Shown here piece after piece: positions 16,604-25,974 of a DNA stretch of 64,000 bases. The notes under the pieces were generated by a model. It was not told where the DNA came from, ran no database searches, and saw only the letters and a program-made list of their open reading frames with translations. Position 1 is the first letter of the stretch. Every line of letters starts with the position of its first letter. The position numbers were made by a program, and so were the translations under genes. Source of the DNA: Hyphomonas sp. (GTDB taxonomy: Bacteria; Pseudomonadota; Alphaproteobacteria; Caulobacterales; Hyphomonadaceae); NCBI GenBank assembly GCA_002700305.1, contig PACZ01000032.1, positions 1 to 64,000 on the forward strand. The letters are read 5' to 3'.

Positions 16604-17491
16604 ATGACCACAGGAACACCGCCCGCCGAAGTCGACATCACCGAAGCCCTGGTCCGCAAGCTGCTGCAGGCGCAACACCCCGACCTCGCCGGCCTGCCCC
16701 TCGAAATTGCCGGGGAGGGGTGGGACAATGTGATGGTTCGTCTGGGCGACGATCTTGTGCTGCGCCTGCCGCGCCGGAATGTCGCGGACCAGCTGCTGCG
16801 CAATGAGCAACGCTGGCTGCCGGAACTTGCCCCGCGTTTGCCGCTGCCTGTGCCGGTTCCGCTGCGTACCGGCGTTCCGGGAGAGGGCTATCCCTATGTC
16901 TGGAGCGTGTTGCGCTGGATCGAAGGGGAAACGGCAGACCTTGCCCCGCCGGATGCCTCCGAGGCGCCTGTGTTGGCGAGCTTCCTGAAAGCCTTGCACC
17001 AGGCCGCTCCGGACGAGGCCCCGTTTAGCGACGTGCGCGGCTGCCCGCTCGGTAACAAGATTGAGGACATAGCGCGGCGCATGGCAGTGCTGGCCGAGGA
17101 GACGGAGGCGATTACACCGGCGATCCGGCAGGCATGGCGCGCGGGGCTTGCCGCGCCGATTGACCTGCCACGCCTGTGGGTGGCAGGTGATGTGCACGCC
17201 CGAAACGTCCTTGTACAGAATGGAAAGTTCGCCGCGTTCATCGATTGGGGCGATATTTGCGCGGGCGACCCGGCGAGTGACCTCGCTTCGATCTGGGGCC
17301 TGTTCGAATCTGCCGATGCCCGGCGCGCGGCAATCGACGCCTATGGCATGAGCGATGCGACACTCGCCCGTGCGCATGGCTGGGCCGTCATGTACGGGGT
17401 CCTCCTGCTGGAGACGGGCCGGCGCGATCATCCTGCCCACGCGAAGATGGGCGCCGACACGCTCCGCAGGTTGACCGAAGACCTTACTTGA
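16604..17491 (+). CDS. Aminoglycoside phosphotransferase (APH)-family kinase
   Basis: A 295-aa protein-kinase-like fold enzyme expected to phosphorylate a small molecule using ATP. Marks: GWDNVMVRLGDDLVLRLPRR (nucleotide-binding N-lobe with Lys replaced by Arg), VAGDVHARNVLVQNG (Brenner motif HxDxxxxN, here GDVHARN) and FIDWGDICAGDPASDLA (DFG-like Asp). The substrate may be an aminoglycoside or a housekeeping metabolite; resistance is not shown by sequence. Its end overlaps the convergent sodC end by 8 bp. Confidence 0.88.
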   Translation: MTTGTPPAEVDITEALVRKLLQAQHPDLAGLPLEIAGEGWDNVMVRLGDDLVLRLPRRNVADQLLRNEQRWLPELAPRLPLPVPVPLRTGVPGEGYPYVWSVLRWIEGETADLAPPDASEAPVLASFLKALHQAAPDEAPFSDVRGCPLGNKIEDIARRMAVLAEETEAITPAIRQAWRAGLAAPIDLPRLWVAGDVHARNVLVQNGKFAAFIDWGDICAGDPASDLASIWGLFESADARRAAIDAYGMSDATLARAHGWAVMYGVLLLETGRRDHPAHAKMGADTLRRLTEDLT

Positions 17492-18080
17492 TGACGCCGC
17501 AGGCGACGCGGGCACCGGCTCCGCCGATCGGCTGGGTCATGTGATCGTCTTCGCCTTCGTGGATGATGATCGCAGAGCCATCCTCATCGACAAGGGCGCC
17601 CAGCGTGTCGAGCGTGGTGAAGGCTTCATAGCCGGCCGAGCCATCGGCAGCGGCCCAGATGTTCGGCAGGTCGCCATTTTCCGGACCCTTGGGGTTCAGC
17701 AGGCCGTGCCCGCCTTCCATCTTGCCGACATGGCCGCCGGACATTTTGTACATGCCGACGTCCGAGCAGTCGCCGGTGGCGTGGAGGTGGATGCCGTGCC
17801 AGCCGGGGGAGAGGCTGCCGGGCGCCAGCTCGACGCGGATGATCAGCCCGTTCGGGCCGTCGAGCAGATTCGCTTCACCGATGCTTTCACCTTTCTTGCC
17901 CACCATGTCGGCTGTGGCATGGGCCATCAGCGGGAAGACGCCTTCGTCCGGGCCGGGCATCTCATGGGCTTCGGGCAGGGGCGCCGCCGGTGCTTCGGCT
18001 TCCTGCGGTGTGGCTTGCGCGACGCTCGCGCAGGCGCCAAGGGCGATGGCGGATCCGAGTAGGGCAATGCGGCTGAGCAT
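17484..18080 (-). CDS. sodC: Cu/Zn superoxide dismutase, lipoprotein form
   Basis: Periplasmic superoxide dismutase converting superoxide to peroxide and oxygen. 198 aa with signal peptide and lipobox ALGAC (Cys16), then an Ala/Pro/Glu-rich linker. Metal ligands are visible in GIHLHATGDC (two Cu His), in SGGHVGKMEGGHGLLNPKG (bridging and Zn His) and in GSAIIIHEGEDDH. Cys pair GDC...VACG forms the family disulfide. Membrane anchoring by a lipid is a common variant. Confidence 0.93.
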   Translation of the reverse strand: MLSRIALLGSAIALGACASVAQATPQEAEAPAAPLPEAHEMPGPDEGVFPLMAHATADMVGKKGESIGEANLLDGPNGLIIRVELAPGSLSPGWHGIHLHATGDCSDVGMYKMSGGHVGKMEGGHGLLNPKGPENGDLPNIWAAADGSAGYEAFTTLDTLGALVDEDGSAIIIHEGEDDHMTQPIGGAGARVACGVIK

Positions 18081-18147
18081 GGGGAGTCTCCTCTTTGCGG
18101 GTCTTTGCTATAGCATGCTTCAAACGTGTGTCGGGAAGGCCTGTTCC

Positions 18148-18876
18148 ATGAAAGATCGTGCAGACCGTCTGCTAGTGACGCTTGGCCTGTTCGAGAGCCG
18201 TGCCAGTGCCCGCGCAGCCATCGAAGCAGGCCTTGTGCGCGCAGATGGCGTGCAGGTGACCAAGCCGGCGCAGGACATCTCCGCCGATGCCGTGATCGAG
18301 GCCGATCCGGCGCATCCTTATGTTTCGCGTGGCGGATTGAAGCTGGCGCACGGGCTGGAGGCCTTCGGTATCGATCCGGCAGGGCGGACGTGCCTGGACA
18401 TCGGCGCCTCCACTGGCGGCTTCACCGAAGTCCTGCTGCTGAATGGCGCCCGGCATGTCACTGCGGTGGATGTCGGGCGTGGCCAGCTGCATCCGCGGAT
18501 TGCCGGAGACCCGCGCGTTACCAATCTTGAAGCCACCGATGCGCGCAGTCTGACCTCAGACAAGCTGCCGGAGGCGCCCACGCTTCTGGTCTGCGATGCG
18601 AGCTTCATCTCGCTGGAAAAACTGCTGGAGGTGCCGCTGTCGCTCGCCGCGCCGGGGGCGGACTTTGTTGGCCTGTTCAAGCCGCAATTCCAGGTTGGCC
18701 GCGATCATGTCGGCAAGGGCGGCATCGTCACCGACCTTGCCGCCGCCGATGCCGCGGCCGAACGCTTCAGTGACTGGATGAAAGAAAAAGGCTGGCCCAT
18801 CCATGCCTGGACGGCCAGCCCGATTTCAGGTGGCGACGGCAATGCCGAGCGCCTGTTCCATGCGGTGAAGGCCTAG
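18148..18876 (+). CDS. tlyA: TlyA-family rRNA 2'-O-methyltransferase (S4 + FtsJ-like)
   Basis: A 242-aa two-domain protein: S4 RNA-binding domain (residues 1-60, MKDRADRLLVTLGLFESR) and a Rossmann methyltransferase with SAM motif CLDIGASTGGFTE near residue 85, then VDVGRGQLHP and LFKPQFQVGRDHVGKGG. TlyA proteins 2'-O-methylate cytidines in 16S and/or 23S rRNA; some were first named hemolysin A. ATG 18148 is preceded by GGAAGG. Slightly shorter than the mycobacterial enzyme. The 3' end overlaps the next convergent gene by 4 bp. Confidence 0.9.
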   Translation: MKDRADRLLVTLGLFESRASARAAIEAGLVRADGVQVTKPAQDISADAVIEADPAHPYVSRGGLKLAHGLEAFGIDPAGRTCLDIGASTGGFTEVLLLNGARHVTAVDVGRGQLHPRIAGDPRVTNLEATDARSLTSDKLPEAPTLLVCDASFISLEKLLEVPLSLAAPGADFVGLFKPQFQVGRDHVGKGGIVTDLAAADAAAERFSDWMKEKGWPIHAWTASPISGGDGNAERLFHAVKA

Positions 18877-19649
18877 TAGCCGCCGTAGAGGTCGTCTTCG
18901 CCGACGATCTCCCATTCGCCATTATAGCCTTCGCGGCAGGCCGTGGCGGGATCGCGGACCACTTGTCCGTCCGGCAGGGTGACTTCACGCCAGACAGTGC
19001 GGCACTCCTCCGGCTGGGGAGCGGGCGGCTGCGGGGCGGGCGCAGAGGCACGCGGGGCAGGGGTTTCCGGATAGCTCGGATAGGACGGGTAACTCACCGG
19101 GGCAGGCGAGGCCGTTCTGCCCGGATGGGTGCGCAGATCCTGCGGGCCGCCATAGAGGCCCTGCGTCGTCTGCGGGATCGAGCCGCCGGAATATTCCTGT
19201 GCGAGATAGGGGTAAGCGCCATAGTCCGCGCGGAACGAGCCGCCATAGGGCGTTGCAGTCTGGCAGGGCGTGGCGCTGTTGGACGCCATCGCATTGCCGG
19301 CCATGCCGCCGACAATTGCGCCGAGCAGGGCACCGGCGACGACTTCGCCGTCATTATTGCCTTTGTCCCAGTAGGCGTGGCGGCCATGACGGCCCCAGCG
19401 GCCATGCCGGCCATAGCTGTTATAGTGCCAGCGGCTGTCATTATCGCCGACATTGTTGCCGATGGCCCCGCCGGCCGCGGCGCCGACAATGGCGCCGATC
19501 ACCGTTCCGGCCGTCTTGTTGTCCTGGTTCTGGCGCTCGCACGCGGAATTGTAGGGCGCGTTGTAGCCATAGGTCTGCGCCGACGCCGCCAAGGGCGCAG
19601 CGCTGATGGCCGAAAGGGCGATTCCGCCGATCAGAAGAGACTTCACCAT
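18873..19649 (-). CDS. Glycine-zipper 2TM domain outer-membrane/surface protein
   Basis: A 258-aa exported protein with a signal peptide (cleavage after AASA). Two glycine-zipper segments, AGTVIGAIVGAAAGGAIGNN (about 47-66) and VAGALLGAIVGGMAGNAM (about 103-120), are separated by a His/Gly-rich stretch. A Pro/Ala-rich linker precedes a Cys-containing tail CRTVWREVTLPDGQVVRD. Similar proteins (Rickettsia 17-kDa antigen-like) sit in the outer membrane or bind it. Function unknown. Confidence 0.85.
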   Translation of the reverse strand: MVKSLLIGGIALSAISAAPLAASAQTYGYNAPYNSACERQNQDNKTAGTVIGAIVGAAAGGAIGNNVGDNDSRWHYNSYGRHGRWGRHGRHAYWDKGNNDGEVVAGALLGAIVGGMAGNAMASNSATPCQTATPYGGSFRADYGAYPYLAQEYSGGSIPQTTQGLYGGPQDLRTHPGRTASPAPVSYPSYPSYPETPAPRASAPAPQPPAPQPEECRTVWREVTLPDGQVVRDPATACREGYNGEWEIVGEDDLYGGY

Positions 19650-19779
19650 CTCGTTTTCTCCTTTTCCGGTGGCCGCAGGACCACCAGTCTGGCTGGCAAA
19701 GTGACAAAGCCAACCTGAACCGGACCTGAAGGCTGCCCAAAAGCTGGACGCGCGCGTTCAGCGGCCACATATTCAGAAT

Positions 19780-20853
19780 ATGGGATTGTTCGACCGTGCC
19801 GCCCTTGCAGCAGGACGCGCCCGTTACGCGGCGGCGCAAGGCATGCGCTCGGCCTGGTATGCCGCGCAGATGCGGGCCGCCAAATCGCGCACGACTGGCT
19901 TTTACCGGCCGGACGATCCGGATTTCACCCCCACACGCGGCAAGCCGGACATGGCGCAGCTCCGCAAGGCCTATTTCGACCTGTTCCTGAAAGACCGGCG
20001 CAATGTGGAGCAGGGGCTCTATCCGGCGCCGCGCGATGTGAGCATCGCTCACCTTCCCAATGCCTTGAAGTCCGCCCGCGCGTTTCAGGCCGATGTCGAG
20101 GCGGTCGAGCGGCGGCGTCAGGCCCGCGATGCCACTGAAGTTCAGGCAGAACTGCCGGAAGGTTCCAACCGCTATCCGGAATATTACCGCCAGAATTTCC
20201 ACTACCAGTCCGGCGGATGGTTCAGCGATGAGAGCGCCGAGCTCTACGACACGCAGGTGGAGGCCCTGTTCACCGGCACGGCGGACGCGATGCGCCGCGC
20301 CGCACTGGCGGAGATCGCGCGGGAGCTGAAAGGCCGGGACCAGCGCGGCGTATCCCTGCTGGATGTCGCCTGCGGCAATGGGCGGTTCCTGAAGACGGTG
20401 ATGACTGTCTGGCCGCGCCTGCAGGCCGCCGGGCTTGATCTGTCCCCGAACTATACCGATGCGGCGCGGGGGCGCCTTGCGCCCTGGCCGCAGGTAGAGG
20501 TGTTCCATGAGGCGGCGGAGGCGATGCCGCTGCCGGATGCGTCCCGCGACATTGTGGTCTCCATCTTCCTCTTCCATGAATTGCCGCCGGAGGTGCGCGC
20601 GCCTGTGCTGGCGGAAGTGTTCCGCATACTGAAGCCGGGCGGCCTGTTCGTTCTGGCCGACAGCGTTCAGTTTGGAGACTATGAGGGCATTGACGGCGTG
20701 CTGGAATATTTCCCGCACGGTTTCCATGAGCCCTATTACAATTCCTACCTTGCCTGGGATGTGGATTCGGCGGCCATCGGGCAGGGCTTTGTCAAAGAGC
20801 GTGAAACGCTGGCTTTCCTGACGAAAGTCACCACCTGGCGGCGGCCGCTGTAA
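19780..20853 (+). CDS. Class I SAM-dependent methyltransferase
   Basis: A 357-aa protein. The N-terminal 170 residues are family-specific (TGFYRPDDPDFTPTRGKPD); the C-terminal half is a Rossmann methyltransferase with motif I LLDVACGNGRFLK, motif II-like GLDLSPNYTDAA, then AEAMPLPDASRDIVVSIFLF and VFRILKPGGLFVLADS. The pattern VFRILKPGG resembles UbiE/small-molecule methyltransferases. Substrate unknown. Stands alone between divergent and small genes. Confidence 0.88.
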   Translation: MGLFDRAALAAGRARYAAAQGMRSAWYAAQMRAAKSRTTGFYRPDDPDFTPTRGKPDMAQLRKAYFDLFLKDRRNVEQGLYPAPRDVSIAHLPNALKSARAFQADVEAVERRRQARDATEVQAELPEGSNRYPEYYRQNFHYQSGGWFSDESAELYDTQVEALFTGTADAMRRAALAEIARELKGRDQRGVSLLDVACGNGRFLKTVMTVWPRLQAAGLDLSPNYTDAARGRLAPWPQVEVFHEAAEAMPLPDASRDIVVSIFLFHELPPEVRAPVLAEVFRILKPGGLFVLADSVQFGDYEGIDGVLEYFPHGFHEPYYNSYLAWDVDSAAIGQGFVKERETLAFLTKVTTWRRPL

Positions 20854-21015
20854 ATCCTGAACTCCCAATAGATGCAGTGGATCCCGGCCTATTTTGCCTG
20901 GGCCGCACTGAATCATGATTTGCGCCGGATACGGAATGACACTATTCTATTATTATTGTTACATGAAAGTGACATAAAAATAGAGGTTCTTCACGAAACA
21001 CCGAGGTATCGCGCC

Positions 21016-21192
21016 ATGAGCGTTCTTGATCATTCTTCCCGCGATGCCGCGCCTTCCGAGCGCGGCACTTTTGACTCCGGACGCTGGCAGTTCGGCCTTC
21101 TTAAAACCTTGCTGCTGGTTCTGGCCGGCGTGCTGGGGACCGCCTTTGCCATCGCGCTTGACCCGATCGTCAACATTTTTGCTGAAGGCTGA
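21016..21192 (+). CDS. Small single-span membrane protein, 58 aa
   Basis: Starts MSVLDHSSRDAAPSERG, polar for about 26 residues, then one helix GLLKTLLLVLAGVLGTAFAIA. The upstream 20935-20992 is strikingly AT-rich for this genome and could be a promoter. No good Shine-Dalgarno beyond CGAGG at 21002. Convergent with the PiT-like gene after 17 bp. Unknown function. Confidence 0.55.
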   Translation: MSVLDHSSRDAAPSERGTFDSGRWQFGLLKTLLLVLAGVLGTAFAIALDPIVNIFAEG

Positions 21193-21209
21193 GCCGTCAG
21201 CCTATTTCC

Positions 21210-22265
21210 CTAGAATACAGGTAGTCGGCCCGTGCCGAGCAGCGGCATGGCGAAGGCCAGCGCAATGGAAATGATGAGGCCGAAAAAGGCGCGCGCGGCG
21301 TCTCCTGTTACGTCGCGTACCGCTTCGTTCCTGTCGCGCAGGCCGGCAATATAGGAAATCGCGAGTTCCCGTCCGGCCAGAAGGCCCAGAAATACCCAGG
21401 TCGTGCTCATTGGCACATTGTTGATCTCTTTGAAGAACAGCAGGATCAGCGCATAGATCAGGTCCACCACCGTGGCGGCACGCACATCAATCGTGTTCAC
21501 CTTGCGCTCCACGATGCGCTGAATCTGGCCGCCTTTGGTAGCGAAGATGTAGCCTTGGATCAGCACAAGCAGGGCCGTACCGAAGATAACCGCAACCAGG
21601 CCAAAACTGACTGTGGTTTCTCCATCCGCGATTGTGACGTGCCGGGGCAGGTAGATGAAGATATTGGCCAGATCCTGCATCAGCCACTGCGACCAGAGGA
21701 AGGCGGTCGTGATCCACTGGAAGATCACCCAGTAGGGCCAGGGGAGTTCCTCGCGGGTATGAAACACCCAGCGTTCGAATGTGTGGGAAATCACAACCCA
21801 GATCAGAATGCCGACACCGAAGGCCACGATGTAGCCCATGGCGGACTTGACCAGCATGCTGGTCAGAACGCCGCTGGTTGCCGCGCCACCTGATAGCGCG
21901 AAGAGTGTCAGCACAAGGAAGGTCGTGGAAACCGGAATGCCGAATCGCGTGATCACAAGCAGGATCAGCGGAGGCAATGCATGCCACCATTGGATGCCGG
22001 GTTGCAGGACCCCGCTGCGATTGCCTTCGCCAGGCAGCACGCTCAGCTTGTCGAGGCGTTCATAGGCGATATCGCCGGCACCATGGAAATATCCATAGGC
22101 AATCGTGGCGACCAGAATGCCGGATGCGAAGCCCCACAATGCCCACCAGGGCAGGCGCTTATTGGAAGAGATGAACGTGCCGAGAGTCTGGATCGAGTCA
22201 TTCGCCACAACGGCATAGGCAGCCAGCATGAAGCCGAGCACACCGAAGATTTCCAAGCTATCCAT
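21210..22265 (-). CDS. PiT-like inorganic phosphate/anion transporter family protein
   Basis: A 351-aa polytopic membrane protein with about nine to ten helices. It shows two diverged copies of the PiT family signature: ANDSIQTLGTFISSN near the N-terminus and FFKEINNVPMSTTWVFLG in the second half, plus FGIPVSTTFLVLT. PiT proteins move phosphate (or sulfate) with H+ or Na+. The N-terminal motif lacks the usual GANDVAN wording, so the ion is uncertain. Start at ATG 22265 (MDSLEIF); the ORF extends upstream without conserved sequence. Confidence 0.7.
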   Translation of the reverse strand: MDSLEIFGVLGFMLAAYAVVANDSIQTLGTFISSNKRLPWWALWGFASGILVATIAYGYFHGAGDIAYERLDKLSVLPGEGNRSGVLQPGIQWWHALPPLILLVITRFGIPVSTTFLVLTLFALSGGAATSGVLTSMLVKSAMGYIVAFGVGILIWVVISHTFERWVFHTREELPWPYWVIFQWITTAFLWSQWLMQDLANIFIYLPRHVTIADGETTVSFGLVAVIFGTALLVLIQGYIFATKGGQIQRIVERKVNTIDVRAATVVDLIYALILLFFKEINNVPMSTTWVFLGLLAGRELAISYIAGLRDRNEAVRDVTGDAARAFFGLIISIALAFAMPLLGTGRLPVF

Positions 22266-22577
22266 GTTTCGCCCAGTTTCCGTCTGGCGTCCTGTCAGCC
22301 CCATACTGATGGTTACAGCTTGGTTAGCAGGTGCCGCACCCGGTGCCGATAGAAGCTTTGTGAATTAAAAGTGACAGCACCGTGTCGGCGCTGCGGCATA
22401 GGCGTGCGCAGCGTTTCTGCCACTCAAATTTCAGTAAATTACCTAGGTTTCACAAAGTGTTGTGGCGCCGCCACAGCTGGATCACAGCATCTGCAGGTGG
22501 TGTTTTCGTAAGCTGTTTTCCGTCCGCGGCAGCCCTAGTTCAGGGCCACGCAATCTTGCGGACAAAGGAGTAAAAAA
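22266..22577. promoter_or_regulatory. Divergent intergenic region with inverted repeat
   Basis: 312 bp between divergent genes. It contains an AT-rich patch (about 22360-22460) and the inverted repeat TGTGGCG-C-CGCCACA (22461-22475), about 100 bp before the outer-membrane protein start, plus a GGTGCCG direct repeat near 22330-22350. No ORF was recognised. It likely holds promoters for both genes. Confidence 0.4.
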
Positions 22578-23075
22578 ATGAAACTTGCACTCGCTTCGCT
22601 CGCCGCTCTCGCTGTCGCGACCCCGGCCTTCGCTCAAGGTGACATTGAACTCGGCGCGGCTTATTCGCACTTCGACGCTGACAGCGCCAATCTCGACGCC
22701 CTGACCGCACGAGGCACCTATTTCTTCACCCCGCATGTCGGTGTGGAAGGTGAAGCCTCGATCGGTATCGGCGATGACGATGTCGGCGCGGCCAATGTCG
22801 AACTCGACAATTCCCTGGCTGCTTTCGGCGTGGTCCAGATGCCGGTTGCCGAGCGCGTCGACCTGTTCGCCCGCGCCGGTTACGCCACCAGTGAGTACAA
22901 TGTCGACGTTCCGGGTGCGGGCGGCGCATCGGGTGACGATGACGGCTTCGCCTATGGCGTTGGCGGCAAGGTCTTCCTGAACGAGAAGTTCGGCCTGCGC
23001 GCCGATGTCACCCGCTATGAAGGCGACGATACCGATGCCGACGTGATCTCGGTCGGCGGCGTCATGAAATTCTAA
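22578..23075 (+). CDS. Outer-membrane beta-barrel protein (OmpA/porin-like barrel)
   Basis: A 165-aa protein with a clear signal peptide (cleavage after AFA) and alternating hydrophobic strands: IELGAAYSHF, ALTARGTYFFTP, VGVEGEASIGIG, VDLFARAGYATS, GFAYGVGGKVFLNEKFGLRADVTRY and a terminal Phe after VISVGGVMK. This suits an eight-stranded barrel of the OmpW/OmpA-like type. Strong AAAGGAG before the ATG, own terminator afterwards: likely a monocistronic, well expressed gene. Confidence 0.85.
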   Translation: MKLALASLAALAVATPAFAQGDIELGAAYSHFDADSANLDALTARGTYFFTPHVGVEGEASIGIGDDDVGAANVELDNSLAAFGVVQMPVAERVDLFARAGYATSEYNVDVPGAGGASGDDDGFAYGVGGKVFLNEKFGLRADVTRYEGDDTDADVISVGGVMKF

Positions 23076-23104
23076 GCTTCCCACCTCTCCAACGGGAATA
23101 CACT

Positions 23105-23137
23105 GTCCCCGGTGCTGCGGCGCCGGGGACTTTTTTT
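23105..23137 (+). terminator. Rho-independent terminator of the barrel-protein gene
   Basis: GTCCCCGG (23105-23112) pairs with CCGGGGAC (23123-23130), followed by seven T. Lies 30 bp after the stop and before the convergent aroC end. Confidence 0.9.
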
Positions 23138-23148
23138 GAATTCGGGAT

Positions 23149-24240
23149 TCAGTTTCCGGTCTGGCCGCGGTGGCGCAGTTTCTGGTCGGCCAGCACGCAG
23201 GCCATCATCGCCTCGGCCACGGGCACGGCGCGGATGCCGACGCAGGGGTCGTGGCGGCCTTTGGTGCGCACGTCCACATTCTCGCCGTCACGGGTGACGG
23301 ACTGGACCTCGTTCAGGATGGAGGAGGTCGGTTTGATGGCGATCCGCACGATCAGGTCCTGCCCGGTGGAGATACCGCCCGCGACGCCGCCATTATTGTT
23401 CGACAGGAAGAGGGGGCCGTCATTGCCCGCGCGCATCTGGTCAGCGTTTTCTTCGCCGGAGAGGCTGGCGGCGCCAAAGCCTGCGCCAACCTCAACGCCT
23501 TTGACCGCATTGATGCTCATCATCGCGCCGGCGAGTTCCCCGTCCAGCTTGCCATAGATGGGCGCGCCCCAGCCGGCGGGTACGCCGCTGGCCTGCACTT
23601 CCACAATGGCGCCGGTGGAGCTGCCGGCCTTGCGCGTGGCGTCCAGGAACTCCTCCCATTTGGGCACCATGCCGGCGTCCGGGCACCAGAACGGATTGTC
23701 CTCGACAATGTCCCAGTTCCAGTTTTCGCGGTTGATGGCATGCGGGCCGATCTGGACCACCGCGCCGCGGATCACGATGCCGTCGCCCAGCGCGCGGCGG
23801 GCGACAGCCCCGGCAGCGACGCGGGCAGCTGTTTCGCGGGCAGAGGAGCGTCCGCCGCCGCGATAGTCCCGCACGCCATATTTGGCGTCATAGGGATAGT
23901 CGGCATGTCCGGGCCGGTAGCGGTCGCGGATCTCGCCATAGTCTTTCGAGCGCTGGTCGGTGTTCTCGATCATCAGCGAGATCGGCGTGCCGGTGGTGAC
24001 GGGGCCACCTGTCCGGTCATCCTCGAACACGCCGGAGAGGATTTTCACCGCGTCCGGCTCCTGGCGCTGCGTGACGAAGCGCGAGGTGCCGGGGCGGCGT
24101 TTGTCCAAGAATTGCTGGATGAAGGCTTCATCCAGCGGCAGGCCGGGCGGGCAGCCATCGACCACGCATCCCAGCGCCGGCCCGTGGCTTTCGCCCCAGG
24201 TCGTTACGCGGAAGAGGTGGCCGAACGTGTTGTGAGACAT
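23149..24240 (-). CDS. aroC: Chorismate synthase
   Basis: Last shikimate-pathway enzyme; makes chorismate from EPSP using reduced FMN. 363 aa, full length. Signatures: [18 protein letters not shown] near the N-terminus, [38 protein letters not shown] and, near the end, [21 protein letters not shown] at 24240 fits the conserved N-terminus [19 protein letters not shown]. Same strand as malate dehydrogenase 26 bp upstream. Confidence 0.97.
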   Translation of the reverse strand: MSHNTFGHLFRVTTWGESHGPALGCVVDGCPPGLPLDEAFIQQFLDKRRPGTSRFVTQRQEPDAVKILSGVFEDDRTGGPVTTGTPISLMIENTDQRSKDYGEIRDRYRPGHADYPYDAKYGVRDYRGGGRSSARETAARVAAGAVARRALGDGIVIRGAVVQIGPHAINRENWNWDIVEDNPFWCPDAGMVPKWEEFLDATRKAGSSTGAIVEVQASGVPAGWGAPIYGKLDGELAGAMMSINAVKGVEVGAGFGAASLSGEENADQMRAGNDGPLFLSNNNGGVAGGISTGQDLIVRIAIKPTSSILNEVQSVTRDGENVDVRTKGRHDPCVGIRAVPVAEAMMACVLADQKLRHRGQTGN

Positions 24241-24266
24241 GGCTGCCCTTAAAGGCCGTTCGCCGC

Positions 24267-25247
24267 TTAGCTGAACAGGTGCTCGACGGCGGCGCGTTCT
24301 TCACGCAGTTCGGCGTCGGTGGCATCCATCTTGGCGCGCGAGAATTCGTTGATCTCGAGGCCCTGCACGATCTCGTACTTGCCGTCCTTGCAGGTGCACG
24401 GATAGCCGTAGATCACGCCCGGTTCGATGCCGTAGGAGCCGTCCGACGGGATGCCCATGGACACCCATTCGCCTTCCGGCGTGCCGAGGGCCCAGCTGCG
24501 CATGTGGTCGATGGAAGCCGAAGCAGCCGAAGCGGCAGAGGAAGCACCGCGGGCCTTGATGATGGCCGCGCCGCGCTGCTGCACGTCCGGGATGAAGGTG
24601 CCGGTGTACCAGGCATCGTCGACCATCGGCTTGGCGGCTGCGCCTTTGACGGTGGCGTGGTGGATGTCCGGATACTGGGTGGCCGAGTGGTTGCCCCAGA
24701 TCACGATGTTCTTGATGTCGGTGTTGTGCGTGCCGGTCTTCTCGGCCAGCTGGCTCATCGCGCGGTTATGGTCGAGGCGGACCATGGCGGTGAAGCATTT
24801 CGGATCGAGGTCCGGGGCGTTCTGCTGGGCGATGAGGGCGTTGGTGTTGGCCGGGTTGCCGACGACGAGCACTTTGACATCGCGGGAGGCGTGATCGTTG
24901 ATCGCCTTGCCCTGCGGGCCGAAGATGCCGCCGTTTGCGGACAGCAGGTCCTTGCGCTCCATGCCCTCTTTGCGCGGCATGGCTCCGACGAGGAGGCAGA
25001 AGTCCGCGTCCTTGAAGGCCACATTCGGATCGTCGGTGGCGACGATGTTGTTCAGCAGCGGGAAGGCGCAGTCGTTGAGTTCCATCACGACGCCGTTCAG
25101 GGCGCCGAGCGCCGGGGTGATTTCCAGCAGGTGAAGGTCGACCGGCTGGTCCGGTCCGAGCATGTCGCCGGCAGCGATACGGAAGAGGAGGGCGTAACCG
25201 ATCTGGCCAGCGGCACCGGTGACGGCAACTTTGACAGGCTGTTTCAC
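24267..25247 (-). CDS. mdh: Malate dehydrogenase, cytosolic-type (MDH2 family)
   Basis: Oxidises malate to oxaloacetate with NAD. 326 aa, the normal length for this class. N-terminal Rossmann motif [19 protein letters not shown], then [16 protein letters not shown] (substrate loop with Arg), [16 protein letters not shown] and [12 protein letters not shown] with the catalytic His. This is the NAD-dependent bacterial/cytosolic type, not the LDH-like type. The GTG at 25247 is chosen because AAGGACC lies just upstream and the length fits; an ATG at 25289 adds a non-conserved stretch. Confidence 0.95.
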   Translation of the reverse strand: MKQPVKVAVTGAAGQIGYALLFRIAAGDMLGPDQPVDLHLLEITPALGALNGVVMELNDCAFPLLNNIVATDDPNVAFKDADFCLLVGAMPRKEGMERKDLLSANGGIFGPQGKAINDHASRDVKVLVVGNPANTNALIAQQNAPDLDPKCFTAMVRLDHNRAMSQLAEKTGTHNTDIKNIVIWGNHSATQYPDIHHATVKGAAAKPMVDDAWYTGTFIPDVQQRGAAIIKARGASSAASAASASIDHMRSWALGTPEGEWVSMGIPSDGSYGIEPGVIYGYPCTCKDGKYEIVQGLEINEFSRAKMDATDAELREERAAVEHLFS

Positions 25248-25361
25248 GAGGGAGGTCCTTCTTGCAGAGCTGAATTCTGTGGCCTCCACATGGCGAATTT
25301 GTCGCCCGAGGGCAAGCCGTGCTGCGCCATTGCCGCAGGTGAAGCACCCGCTGAGCAGCGT

Positions 25362-25844
25362 TTATTCGGCCTCGACCGGCGGATAATACCAGATCCTGCG
25401 GATCGCCCCCTCACCGGTGACCTGATAGACGGTCAGGCGTTGCTGCACGTCAGGCGTGCCGTCCGGCCCGGTGCGGCGGCTGGTTTCGATGGCGGTGACA
25501 TAGTCGTCCAGCTGGCTCCATCCGGTCAGTTCCAGCACCGGCGTGTCCGCATCTTCGATATGCTCCAGCCAGTGGGAGACGATGGCCCAATAGCCTTCGG
25601 AGACCATATCCGTGCCGGTGGCGGACACTTCCATGATCTGGATGCCCGGATGCATGAGGCTTTCCATCCGGTCGACGTCGCGCGCATTGAAGGCGCCGGT
25701 ATATTGCTCGACCACCGAACGCGGGTCGATCTCGACCATCGCCTCGTCCACAGGCTCGCCAAAAGGGGCATTGATGACCGGCTGGGCCAACGCTGTGACG
25801 GGTGACAGGACGGCCAGCATGGCGGCAAGGATCAGTTTCTGCAT
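25362..25844 (-). CDS. Secreted NTF2-like (SnoaL-fold) protein
   Basis: A 160-aa protein with a signal peptide (cleavage after ALA). Its core VVEQYTGAFNARDVDRMESLMHPG is typical of NTF2/SnoaL domains, which form a conical alpha+beta pocket. Catalytic activity is not implied. Start at ATG 25844 (MQKLILAAM) with GGGAG upstream. Function in the periplasm unknown. Confidence 0.8.
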   Translation of the reverse strand: MQKLILAAMLAVLSPVTALAQPVINAPFGEPVDEAMVEIDPRSVVEQYTGAFNARDVDRMESLMHPGIQIMEVSATGTDMVSEGYWAIVSHWLEHIEDADTPVLELTGWSQLDDYVTAIETSRRTGPDGTPDVQQRLTVYQVTGEGAIRRIWYYPPVEAE

Positions 25845-25974
25845 GGTGGCGGGCTCCCTCTGCTGCTTTCCCTCTTGCGTATACGGGGATCGCCGGAGTG
25901 TCACCTTATCGCGGTTCCGCTAACGGGCAGGCACACCTATACTGGTAACTCAGGATCAGACCCCAGAGGGCCCC

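Noticed and set aside
14832..16607. 591-codon plus-strand ORF opposite the amidase and ZntB genes
   Set aside because: Low-complexity antisense translation without motifs; the minus-strand genes are unmistakable.
24279..25805. 508-codon plus-strand ORF opposite malate dehydrogenase
   Set aside because: Antisense shadow: no start signal and it spans two real minus-strand genes.
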